Below, in pieces: positions 1-5,451 of a DNA stretch of 7,487 nt. The stretch lies in NCBI GenBank assembly GCA_035486285.1, contig DATHNF010000024.1:1-7487 (forward strand). The letters are read 5' to 3'. Numbering within the stretch: the first letter of the stretch is position 1; every line of letters starts with the position of its first letter. Under the pieces are notes generated by a model that was not told where the DNA came from, made no database searches, and saw only the letters and a list, made by a program, of their open reading frames with translations. The stretch comes from DATHNF01 sp035486285 (GTDB taxonomy: Bacteria > Patescibacteriota > Saccharimonadia > Saccharimonadales > UBA4665). Both the position numbers and the translations under genes were made by a program.

Positions 1-1
1 G

Positions 2-601
2 CAGGTAGCCATAGAGGGGGGCCTTGATTTGGTAGCAGACTATATAGGGCAGGAAATCATTAGTACGATGTGTAGGGCGCGTTTAACAACACAGGAAAAT
101 GGTAAGGTGGCTCCTGGCAGAATAGGCTATGCTGCCCTCGACAAAATGGTAGAGCTTCATCTTATAGCAGTTCCTCTTGACAGGGGAAAAGAGGAACTGC
201 TTGGCGTAGCACACCTAGGTAGAGGAGTTGCATATGTTGATACTTCTGGCGAGGTAGCGCCTCCAGTTACCCGCTCGGTGGCTGCGCATGAAGTTGCCCA
301 TGCACTCGGCTTTGTTTCCGACAAAGCGGAACACGTGGATAGGTCAAGCTTCGCCCATTGCCCCGACGAGGACTGTATTATGCATAAAAACCTTTTTATA
401 TGCACAGATACTTCGCACTTCGGATCATCCCTCGCTAAATTCAGTGCTCTTATGAGTCAATCTCGACTTGAAAGTGCACCCCAAACTGTCTTTTCGCAGA
501 TTGATTTTTGTAAACCATGCCAAACAGATATGCGTCAATTAGGCGAAGCTCATATTGGAGCTTTGCGAACTAGACGGCTTTTTAGGTCCCGTACAATCTA
601 G
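2..601 (+). CDS. Archaemetzincin-like zinc metalloprotease (peptidase M54-like), 5' end probably outside the window
   Basis: Likely a zinc-dependent protease of the archaemetzincin type; the substrate is unknown. The frame is open from base 2 to the TAG at 599-601. Numbered from the TTG at 29, it shows HEVAH (87-91) followed by ALG, then HC-x4-C-x-M (H110, C111, C116, M118) and a late CxxC (C161, C164). Archaemetzincins carry HExxHxxGxxHC-x4-C-x-M followed by CxxC: three His and Glu for the catalytic zinc, four Cys for a structural zinc. All four Cys and the Met are present. The third His is displaced by about 13 residues, and the spacing from M to CxxC is about 42 instead of about 17, so two insertions are inferred. 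HEVAH sits about 40 residues too early for the family if TTG29 is the start, and the upstream codons read as plausible protein, so I favour a gene beginning left of the window. However, a G-rich AGAGGGGGG at 13-21 could serve TTG29. No signal peptide is visible. The family call is fairly good; activity is uncertain. Confidence 0.65.
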   Translation, partial: QVAIEGGLDLVADYIGQEIISTMCRARLTTQENGKVAPGRIGYAALDKMVELHLIAVPLDRGKEELLGVAHLGRGVAYVDTSGEVAPPVTRSVAAHEVAHALGFVSDKAEHVDRSSFAHCPDEDCIMHKNLFICTDTSHFGSSLAKFSALMSQSRLESAPQTVFSQIDFCKPCQTDMRQLGEAHIGALRTRRLFRSRTI

Positions 602-630
602 TCACTATTATTGAGTATGCTAATTCAGGT

Positions 631-659
631 TTGACAACAGGGACGGTTATCTGTAGAAT
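631..659 (+). promoter_or_regulatory. Sigma70-type promoter for rpsP
   Basis: A perfect -35 TTGACA (631-636) and a -10 TAGAAT (654-659, 5 of 6 matches) are separated by 17 bases. Transcription would start near 666, giving a leader of about 50 nt before rpsP. The leader holds a purine-rich AAGAAGAGAG (695-704) as a weak ribosome binding site. I see no clear terminator between the upstream protease gene and this promoter. Confidence 0.75.
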
Positions 660-716
660 AGCAAGGATTGTCTTTAGTAATTCTAAGATTCAGAAAGAAG
701 AGAGTTCCGTAGATAT

Positions 717-1355
717 ATGTTAGCTATTCGTATGCAACGTACCGGCCGCAAAGGCCACGCCATGTTCCGCATGGTAGTGCAGGATTCGCGCCTGACGCCG
801 ACCAGCGGCAAGGTTGTTGCCCGTTTGGGTAGTTATGACCCGCATGCCAAGGCTATTATCTTGGACAAGGACAAGGCTGCCTTTTATCTTGAACATGGCG
901 CCCAGCCCTCTGACCGTGTCGCTCGCCTGCTAAAGGCCGAAGGCGTGAAGCTGCCCGACTGGGTTAAGCTGGCAGCTGACAAAGAGCGCACTATCCGCAA
1001 TGCTGACAAACGTCGCAGCACCCGTCCTGCCGAACCAGTCGCCGCTGAGGAAACTCCAGCCGCTGAAACTGAAATCTCTGAAGCTCCTGTCGAAGAGCCT
1101 GAAACAAAAACTACTGAGCAGCCAGCTGAGACTCCTGAGCCTACCACTGAGCCAGTAGCTACTACCGAGGAAACCGAAACTCCAGCCGCTGAAGAAGCCG
1201 CCGATGCAGAAGAGGCCCCTGCCGAGGAACCAGCTACTGAAACCGCAGCAGCCCAAGAAGAGTCCGCTACAGCTGACACAGCTGAAACTCCCGAGGAAAC
1301 CTCGGCAGATGAGCCTGAACCAGCCAGTGACGAAGCTGAATCCGAAGACAAATAG
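717..1355 (+). CDS. rpsP: Small ribosomal subunit protein bS16 with a long acidic C-terminal tail
   Basis: Ribosomal protein S16, an early assembly protein of the 30S subunit that binds 16S rRNA. The start MLAIRMQRTGRKG and the following MFRMVVQDSR, GxVVARLGSYDP and PSDRVARLLKAEG segments are characteristic of S16 and occupy residues 1 to about 85. Usual S16 is about 80-100 residues; this one has 212. Residues about 101-212 form a low-complexity tail rich in Glu, Ala, Pro and Thr, almost devoid of Lys and Arg, predicted disordered and strongly acidic. The tail lies in the same frame with no sign of a frameshift, and a similar tail occurs on the next gene product. The ATG at 717 gives the canonical S16 N-terminus. 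It leads the rpsP-khpA-trmD cluster from its own promoter. The S16 identity is secure; the role of the tail is unknown. Confidence 0.96.
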   Translation: MLAIRMQRTGRKGHAMFRMVVQDSRLTPTSGKVVARLGSYDPHAKAIILDKDKAAFYLEHGAQPSDRVARLLKAEGVKLPDWVKLAADKERTIRNADKRRSTRPAEPVAAEETPAAETEISEAPVEEPETKTTEQPAETPEPTTEPVATTEETETPAAEEAADAEEAPAEEPATETAAAQEESATADTAETPEETSADEPEPASDEAESEDK

Positions 1356-1409
1356 CCCCAATTCCCAATCCTTCAAGGCGAAAAATTTCACACCAGCCCG
1401 CTATGACTT

Positions 1410-1418
1410 TGCTATAAT
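1410..1418 (+). promoter_or_regulatory. Extended -10 promoter for khpA
   Basis: TGC followed directly by a perfect TATAAT (1413-1418) forms an extended -10 element. No convincing -35 is found at 16-18 bases upstream, which is tolerated by extended -10 promoters. The predicted transcription start is near 1425, giving a leader of about 23 nt that contains the GAAGGA ribosome binding site (1434-1439). It would let khpA and the next gene be expressed independently of rpsP. Confidence 0.6.
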
Positions 1419-1447
1419 TGAGTAAACATAACCGAAGGATCTGTCAC

Positions 1448-1954
1448 ATGAGCGAAATTGACCAACAGTTTATAGAGTACGTTGTTAAATCCTTAGTAGG
1501 TAAGCCCGAGGCTGTGCAAGTTGACCGCCGGATTGATGAGAAGGGTGTTTTGCTGGAGTTAACAGTTGACCCCGAAGACCTCGGCCGAGTTATTGGCAAA
1601 CGCGGCGCGACTGCCCAATCTTTACGCACCCTGCTGCGCGCGCTCGGCACCAAGAACGACGCCCGTTACAACCTGAAGATTATTGACAATGGCGTCGGTG
1701 CTCCTAGCCATAGTTCGGCAAGTGATGATACTCCCGCACCAGCCGCCGCTTCGACACCCGTCGATGACGATGGTGATTCGACGCCCGCTCCCGAAGAGAC
1801 TGAAACCCCGGAAGCCACACCAGCCCAAGAAGAGCCTGACCAGCCAGAAGAAGCTCCTGCTGAAGAGGAGGCTGCCGCGCCCGAAGACCAGACCAGCGAC
1901 CGCCTGGCCCAGACCCGTCAGGAGTTGGCCGACCTCGACGACCTCGACGTCTAA
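1448..1954 (+). CDS. khpA: KH-domain RNA-binding protein KhpA with an acidic C-terminal tail
   Basis: A small KH-domain RNA-binding protein of the KhpA (YlqC) type, which in other bacteria acts in RNA chaperoning and cell-size control, often as a heterodimer with KhpB. The N-terminal about 80 residues match the family: MSEIDQQFIEYVVKSLVGKP, then VDPEDLGRVIGKRGATAQSLRTLL with the GxxG loop as GKRG (50-53). KhpA is normally about 75-85 residues; this protein has 168. Residues from about 83 on are a Pro/Glu/Ala/Asp-rich disordered tail, ending in a possible helix (DRLAQTRQELADLDDLDV). I chose the ATG at 1448 because GAAGGA lies 8 bases upstream and the family N-terminus starts here; a TTG at 1418 in the same frame falls inside the -10 element. 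The location between rpsP and trmD is the usual khpA context. The identity is firm; the tail function is unknown. Confidence 0.93.
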   Translation: MSEIDQQFIEYVVKSLVGKPEAVQVDRRIDEKGVLLELTVDPEDLGRVIGKRGATAQSLRTLLRALGTKNDARYNLKIIDNGVGAPSHSSASDDTPAPAAASTPVDDDGDSTPAPEETETPEATPAQEEPDQPEEAPAEEEAAAPEDQTSDRLAQTRQELADLDDLDV

Positions 1955-1969
1955 TGAAGAAGGCAAGTT

Positions 1970-2350
1970 ATGCCAATACAGATTGAGTTTAATGATCCTG
2001 ACGGTAATATGGAAACTGAGTTCACAGACTTGGGACAGATTACTACCTTGTATGATTTTGCTGAACATGACGTAAAGTTGGTTGTTGCTTCAGCCGTACA
2101 GCTGCAATATTATGGGCAACTTGCAATTTATAGATGTCGATTGCAGGATATAATGGAGAACTTCTCCATCGGAAGCTTATTCTCACCTATTTTAAGTTCG
2201 CATATAGCCGAGGCGACACAGGAAAAATATCTTACAGCTTTATGCGGTGACGAGGAAACCTACGAAACTAGCATCACTAACCCGAAGAGCGGTTTGATAG
2301 CGGCTAGGTTTACTTTGTTGGGCGAGGAAGCTGCCGCCGGACTTTACTAA
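1970..2350 (+). CDS. Hypothetical protein, 126 residues, coupled to khpA
   Basis: I do not recognise this protein. It begins at ATG 1970, 15 bases after the khpA stop, with a good ribosome binding site AGAAGG (1958-1963) at 6 bases' spacing, so it is very probably translated from the khpA transcript. It is 126 residues, acidic overall, without a signal peptide or transmembrane segment. It opens with MPIQIEFNDPDGN, has a central mixed region with two Cys (in YRCRLQD and TALCGDEE) and ends in LLGEEAAAGLY. The pattern of alternating hydrophobic residues suggests a small soluble alpha/beta fold. It occupies the place where rimM often lies, but shows no RimM motif. The A+T-richer codon use than rpsP or khpA hints at a less conserved, lineage-specific gene. 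The coding call is good; the function is unknown. Confidence 0.75.
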   Translation: MPIQIEFNDPDGNMETEFTDLGQITTLYDFAEHDVKLVVASAVQLQYYGQLAIYRCRLQDIMENFSIGSLFSPILSSHIAEATQEKYLTALCGDEETYETSITNPKSGLIAARFTLLGEEAAAGLY

Positions 2351-2360
2351 TAAGACGAAC

Positions 2361-2390
2361 TTGTCATTTGGCCTATATCTAAAGTATACT
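2361..2390 (+). promoter_or_regulatory. Promoter of the non-coding stretch upstream of trmD
   Basis: A -35 TTGTCA (2361-2366, 5 of 6) and a -10 TATACT (2385-2390, 5 of 6) are 18 bases apart, just after the stop of the preceding gene. Transcription would start near 2397 and run into the terminator ending at 2514, before reaching trmD. Confidence 0.6.
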
Positions 2391-2461
2391 GGCGCTAGTC
2401 ATTACGACGAACATTCCAAAAAACACAAAAACCAAAAGCTCGCTTGCGAGCCATCGAAAGA

Positions 2462-2477
2462 GGGGAGCTTTATGTGA
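2462..2477 (+). promoter_or_regulatory. Shine-Dalgarno plus AUG-UGA start-stop element
   Basis: GGGGAG (2462-2467) is followed 4 bases later by ATG directly abutting TGA (2472-2477). The last base of the stop is the first base of the terminator's 5' arm. A ribosome parked here would cover much of that arm. This is a minimal ORF by sequence; regulatory use is inference. Confidence 0.35.
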
Positions 2478-2514
2478 CAAAACAACCCCCGTATAGGGGT
2501 TGTTTTGTTTTCTT
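2477..2514 (+). terminator. Intrinsic terminator upstream of trmD
   Basis: A perfect 13-bp stem (ACAAAACAACCCC at 2477-2489 with GGGGTTGTTTTGT at 2496-2508) encloses a 6-base loop, and is followed by TTTTCTT. The G/C-rich pairs lie next to the loop and A/U pairs form the base, so the hairpin is strong at its top and U-rich at its exit. It ends the khpA-side transcription or the short RNA started at about 2397. Confidence 0.85.
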
Positions 2515-2522
2515 GCTAGAAT
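2514..2522 (+). promoter_or_regulatory. Extended -10 promoter placing trmD on a leaderless transcript
   Basis: TGC followed by TAGAAT (2517-2522) resembles the khpA extended -10. Transcription would begin at about 2529-2530, on or next to the trmD ATG (2530). No Shine-Dalgarno exists between the terminator and that ATG, which fits leaderless initiation. There is no good -35. Confidence 0.5.
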
Positions 2523-2529
2523 ATACAAG

Positions 2530-3183
2530 ATGAAGATACAGATTATCACGCTCTTTCCGGAAATGTTTACGGGCGTGCTCGCTAGCAGTATGCTCTGGAA
2601 GGCCCAAGACCGGGGCATCGTTTCGTACGAGTGTATTAATTTGCGCGAGTTTGGTCTCGGCCCGCGCAAGCAGGTTGATGACACGCCCTATGGTGGGGGC
2701 GACGGCATGCTACTCAAGGTCGAGCCAGTCGTTGCGGCTATTGAGCAAGCCAAGGCTGCCGATCCGACTGCCCAGGTAATCTTGCCAACACCTCGCGGGA
2801 GGATCTACAAACAGTCTGATGCCAAGAAGATAGCTGCCAAGAAGGCCGGTTTAATTCTAGTCTGTCCTCGCTATGAAGGCTACGATGAGCGTATCACCCA
2901 GTGGGTGGACGCAAGTTTCTGCATCGGTAACTACGTTTTGACGGGTGGGGAAATACCAGCCATGGCTATTATTGATTCAATAGTGCGACTCTTGCCAGGG
3001 GTTCTCGGCGGCAAAACATCAACCGAAATCGAATCCTTCCAAGCCGATGACCAAACCGTCGAATTTCCGCAATACACTCGTCCGGAAAGCTTCCGCGACC
3101 GCAAGGTTCCCGAAATCCTACTGAGTGGCAACCACGCCGAAATTGAGTCTTGGCGCGCCCAACAAAGTCGCCTGACACTGTAG
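2530..3183 (+). CDS. trmD: tRNA (guanine-N1-)-methyltransferase TrmD, short form
   Basis: Methylates N1 of G37 in tRNAs that read codons starting with C or with a G36G37 anticodon context, using S-adenosylmethionine, and so prevents +1 frameshifting. Family motifs are clear: ITLFPEMF at the N-terminus, DTPYGGGDGML (51-61), PRYEGYDERI (113-122), the knotted SAM site YVLTGGEIPAM (135-145), IDSIVRLLPGVLG (with R153), and a C-terminal YTRPE and LLSGNHAEIESWR. It has 217 residues against about 255 in E. coli; the missing part is the last about 40 residues after the NHAEI helix. The residue aligned with the E. coli catalytic Asp169 is Glu168 (in TEIESF). The ATG at 2530 gives the family start; an in-frame codon at 2500 lies inside the terminator and is rejected. 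rplS and rimM, usual neighbours, are absent. The identity is very secure. Confidence 0.95.
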   Translation: MKIQIITLFPEMFTGVLASSMLWKAQDRGIVSYECINLREFGLGPRKQVDDTPYGGGDGMLLKVEPVVAAIEQAKAADPTAQVILPTPRGRIYKQSDAKKIAAKKAGLILVCPRYEGYDERITQWVDASFCIGNYVLTGGEIPAMAIIDSIVRLLPGVLGGKTSTEIESFQADDQTVEFPQYTRPESFRDRKVPEILLSGNHAEIESWRAQQSRLTL

Positions 3184-3207
3184 AGCCCTAGATAGCACTG
3201 TTGCTTG

Positions 3208-3795
3208 TCACGCTGATGGTCTATAAAACATTGCCGCGTACAATTTTTCGCAGCTATCGCCAGTATCGAAGTGACCGGCATCTTGGATGAGCGTAAGCTC
3301 AACACCGACTTGCCGAGCTAATTCAGCGCCATTAGCTACTGGTACCTGGGGATCGTCATCCGCGTGAAAGACTCTGAACCGCCTGGAAGTAGCCCGGATT
3401 TTCGAATAGTCAAATTCATATCCATTAGCGAAGGCTGCGATCTCCGCATCACGCGCGATAGGTGGAATACCAACTGGTGTACTGACGAGGTACGCTCCGC
3501 TAATTGGCTCAATCGGTTGTTCGAGCAGCCGCAAGAGCCCTACACCTCCAAGCCCCTGTCCGAAGAGGCGCACATCGCGGCTAGCGAGAAAGCCATCGCT
3601 ATGCTCCTGTCTAATTTGGTCTGCCCAGGCTTGGGCGGTTGTATGCTCGGCATCTGGAGGTGAGAGTATGTGAGTGTTGAAATAGCCACGCTTGCGAAGC
3701 TCATTCTTGGCACCGTGATACCAGAAGCTCACATAGTTTCTATCCGTACCGACAACTTCTACGCTGTCGGGGAAGATTAGCGCTGCTCTACTCAT
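3208..3795 (-). CDS. RBBP9/YdeN-like alpha/beta-hydrolase fold protein, nucleophile serine apparently lost
   Basis: A small single-domain alpha/beta-hydrolase resembling RBBP9/YdeN serine hydrolases. Length (195 residues) and layout fit: an N-terminal ALIFPDSVEV strand and loop, a W-x-x-x-K/N-E-L segment (WYHGAKNELRKRG), the nucleophile elbow, an Asp loop HADDDPQVP (144-152) and a terminal DAGHF (H175). At the elbow, where the family has GxSxG, this protein has G79-Q-G81-L-G83, read from codons GGA CAG GGG CTT GGA. Gly replaces the catalytic Ser while Asp and His remain. It may be a non-catalytic relative, or use another residue. The start ATG (3793-3795) lies 5-6 bases after the predicted transcription start and has no Shine-Dalgarno. 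It is convergent with trmD, with only 24 bases between the stop codons and no terminator visible there. The substrate is unknown. Confidence 0.75.
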   Translation of the reverse strand: MSRAALIFPDSVEVVGTDRNYVSFWYHGAKNELRKRGYFNTHILSPPDAEHTTAQAWADQIRQEHSDGFLASRDVRLFGQGLGGVGLLRLLEQPIEPISGAYLVSTPVGIPPIARDAEIAAFANGYEFDYSKIRATSRRFRVFHADDDPQVPVANGAELARQVGVELTLIQDAGHFDTGDSCEKLYAAMFYRPSA

Positions 3796-3807
3796 TGAGC
3801 ATAGAGT

Positions 3808-3837
3808 ATTATATTTAGCATTTTACTGCAAGGTCAG
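3808..3837 (-). promoter_or_regulatory. Promoter of the hydrolase-like gene
   Basis: On the minus strand a -35 CTGACC (3832-3837, 4 of 6) and a perfect -10 TATAAT (3808-3813) are 18 bases apart. The predicted start is near 3801, only about 5-6 nt before the ATG at 3795, so the mRNA would be nearly leaderless. It lies between this gene and the end of the upstream exporter gene, so the hydrolase is probably a separate unit. Confidence 0.6.
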
Positions 3838-3873
3838 GTAACAGAGGCAACGTCTTCGCAACGCTTCAATGCG

Positions 3874-5451
3874 CTAATCGATAGCGGGCGGTGCGGCTTG
3901 TTTGGTGGTATTGCTAAGCGGAACTTCGCGCAGGAAGAGGGCGACAACGAAGGCCGCTAGGGCAAAGGGAATGCCAATGAGGAAGATGTCATGGAAGGAC
4001 CGGGCAAAGGCTTCGAGAACCAGGTGTAAGGTTGATGTAGGCAATTTGGCCAATTGATTGGCACCGGATTGCAGACTAGAGCTGCTCAGCTGGGCATGGC
4101 CGCTGGCTGCTGGCAAGAGCTGCTTCAAGTGCTCGCTCAAACGAGCCGTCAAGACAGCGCCGAATAATGCGGCACCCAGCGAGCTGCCGACACTACGGAA
4201 GAATATGACAACCGACGTTGCCGTGCCCAAATCTTTGCGATCAACCGAGTTCTGGACAGCCACGGTCATGACTTGCAGGAAGGAGCCGATGCCCAAGCCC
4301 AAGACGATCATCCATAACGACAATATGCCCTGGTTGGTATTAATTGAGACGTGGCTGAAGAGCCAGAATCCCAGTGCCATAGTGAGCGTGCCGAAGATGG
4401 GGAACAGCCGATAGCGGCCAAACTTGGTCACCAGCCGACCGGAAGTTACCACTGCCACCAGTAAACCGGCAATGAGTGGTAAGAGTAGCAAGCCGGACTT
4501 AGTGGCCGAATAACCCCGTACAATCTGCTGATATTCCGGCAAGAAGATAATAGCGCCGAACATGCCAACCCCGGCCAGGAAACTGAGCAAGGCGGAAACG
4601 CTAAAGATATCATTCTTGAACAGGCGGAGCGGGATAACCGGTTCGGCAGCTTTGTGCTCTCGCAGCACGAACAGCAGCGCGCCGCCCACAAAGGCGCTGA
4701 TTAGGCCAATAATCTGTTTTGAGCCCCAAGCGTAGTCAGTACCGCCCCAAACCGTAGCCAGCAGTAAGCTACCGACACTGATAGCTAGCAGACCGGCGCC
4801 CAGGAAGTCGATCTTGTGCTCGGTCTTTCGAACCGGCAAGTGCAGGCGGGCGGCGATGGCCGAGAGCGCCACGATACCAATCGGCAAGTTGATGTAGAAG
4901 ATCCAGCGCCAGCTCAAATCATCAGTAAAGAAGCCGCCCAGTAACGGCCCAGCAATGCTGGAAACAGCGAATACGGCACCGAAGTAACCCTGATAACGGC
5001 CACGTTGCCGAGGGCTAACAATGTCAGCAACGATGGTCAATGCCAGGCTCATCAAACCACCGGCGCCAATTCCCTGTAAACCACGGAAGAAAATCAGCTG
5101 ACTCATTGTTTGGCTTAAGCCACACAGCGCTGAGCCAACCAAGAAGATGACGATGGCTGCCTGGAAGATCTTCTTGCGGCCGAATAAGTCACCAATCTTG
5201 CCGTATAGTGGGGTAGAGATTGCGCTTGTCAGTAGGTATGAGGTAGCCACCCATGATAGACGGTTCAGCCCATTAAGGTCGCTGGCAATCCGCGGCAAAG
5301 CGGTAGCTACAATGGTTTGGTCCAGGGCTGCCAGCAGCATAGCTAGTAGCAAGGCGCTCAGGACAACCATGATTTCGGCGTGGCTGCGCTCGCCTTCGAC
5401 CAGTACTTCTGGTTCGCGTGGAGCGCGTGATTTTTTTCTAAGTTTGAACAT
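3874..5451 (-). CDS. MFS drug exporter, DHA2 family (EmrB/QacA type, 14 transmembrane helices)
   Basis: An inner-membrane proton-driven efflux protein of the drug:H+ antiporter-2 family, 525 residues, the usual length. After a basic cytoplasmic N-terminus come repeated hydrophobic helices. Visible signatures are LDQTIVATALPRI (43-55, D44 of the family D1 motif), motif A GKIGDLFGRKK (84-94), motif B with R123 and QG (FFRGLQG), motif C region GPLLGG (168-173), and WRWIFYINLPIG (181-192), which is typical of EmrB/QacA proteins. The start ATG (5449-5451) shares one base with the marR stop (TAATG), and a GAAGGG ribosome binding site (5460-5465) lies inside the end of marR at 8 bases' spacing, so the two genes are translationally coupled. 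Being in an operon with a MarR repressor suggests ligand-induced efflux of a drug or toxic aromatic compound. The actual substrate cannot be read from sequence. Confidence 0.94.
   Translation of the reverse strand: MFKLRKKSRAPREPEVLVEGERSHAEIMVVLSALLLAMLLAALDQTIVATALPRIASDLNGLNRLSWVATSYLLTSAISTPLYGKIGDLFGRKKIFQAAIVIFLVGSALCGLSQTMSQLIFFRGLQGIGAGGLMSLALTIVADIVSPRQRGRYQGYFGAVFAVSSIAGPLLGGFFTDDLSWRWIFYINLPIGIVALSAIAARLHLPVRKTEHKIDFLGAGLLAISVGSLLLATVWGGTDYAWGSKQIIGLISAFVGGALLFVLREHKAAEPVIPLRLFKNDIFSVSALLSFLAGVGMFGAIIFLPEYQQIVRGYSATKSGLLLLPLIAGLLVAVVTSGRLVTKFGRYRLFPIFGTLTMALGFWLFSHVSINTNQGILSLWMIVLGLGIGSFLQVMTVAVQNSVDRKDLGTATSVVIFFRSVGSSLGAALFGAVLTARLSEHLKQLLPAASGHAQLSSSSLQSGANQLAKLPTSTLHLVLEAFARSFHDIFLIGIPFALAAFVVALFLREVPLSNTTKQAAPPAID

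Larger units (their letters stand above)
2397..2514 (+). ncRNA. Candidate small RNA or trmD leader/attenuator, about 118 nt
   Basis: The segment is bounded by its own promoter and a strong intrinsic terminator and has no ORF of note. In order it holds an A/C-rich single-stranded stretch (2418-2437), a hairpin GCTCG-CTTG-CGAGC (2438-2451) capped by the stable G(CUUG)C tetraloop, a purine-rich GGGGAG (2462-2467), an AUG-UGA start-stop (2472-2477), and the terminator hairpin. The A-rich segment 2420-2433 can pair at 12 of 14 positions with 2498-2511, the 3' arm of the terminator, which would compete with it. I cannot match it to a known RNA class (SRP, 6S, tmRNA and the common riboswitches do not fit). 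Transcription and function are inferred. Confidence 0.45.

Noticed and set aside
884..1391. Two long minus-strand ORFs opposite rpsP, Ser/Ala/Val-rich and Phe/Gly-rich
   Set aside because: They are antisense readings of the repetitive Glu/Pro/Ala codons of the S16 tail; no ribosome binding site or promoter, low-complexity translation.
1418..1447. TTG at 1418 as an upstream start for khpA
   Set aside because: It overlaps the TATAAT element, adds ten residues not found in the family, and the ATG at 1448 has GAAGGA at 8 bases.
1622..2075. Overlapping ORFs on both strands in the KhpA tail region
   Set aside because: Frame shadows of the low-complexity tail; rich in Pro/Lys/Arg with no motif, and they conflict with clear real genes.
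2418..2451. Minus-strand terminator: hairpin GCTCGCAAGCGAGC followed by a T-rich run
   Set aside because: It looks terminator-like on the minus strand, but no minus-strand gene lies upstream to be terminated; a short 5-6 bp stem may be chance or serve the plus-strand RNA.
2472..2519. A 15-codon reading frame from ATG 2472 if UGA coded for glycine (as in some Patescibacteria)
   Set aside because: hisFH and the hydrolase-like gene end in TGA at the expected family C-termini, so UGA appears to be a stop here; the frame also runs through the terminator hairpin.
3364..3663. Plus-strand ORF of 99 codons inside the hydrolase-like gene
   Set aside because: Antisense to a gene with clear fold motifs; no ribosome binding site or family similarity.
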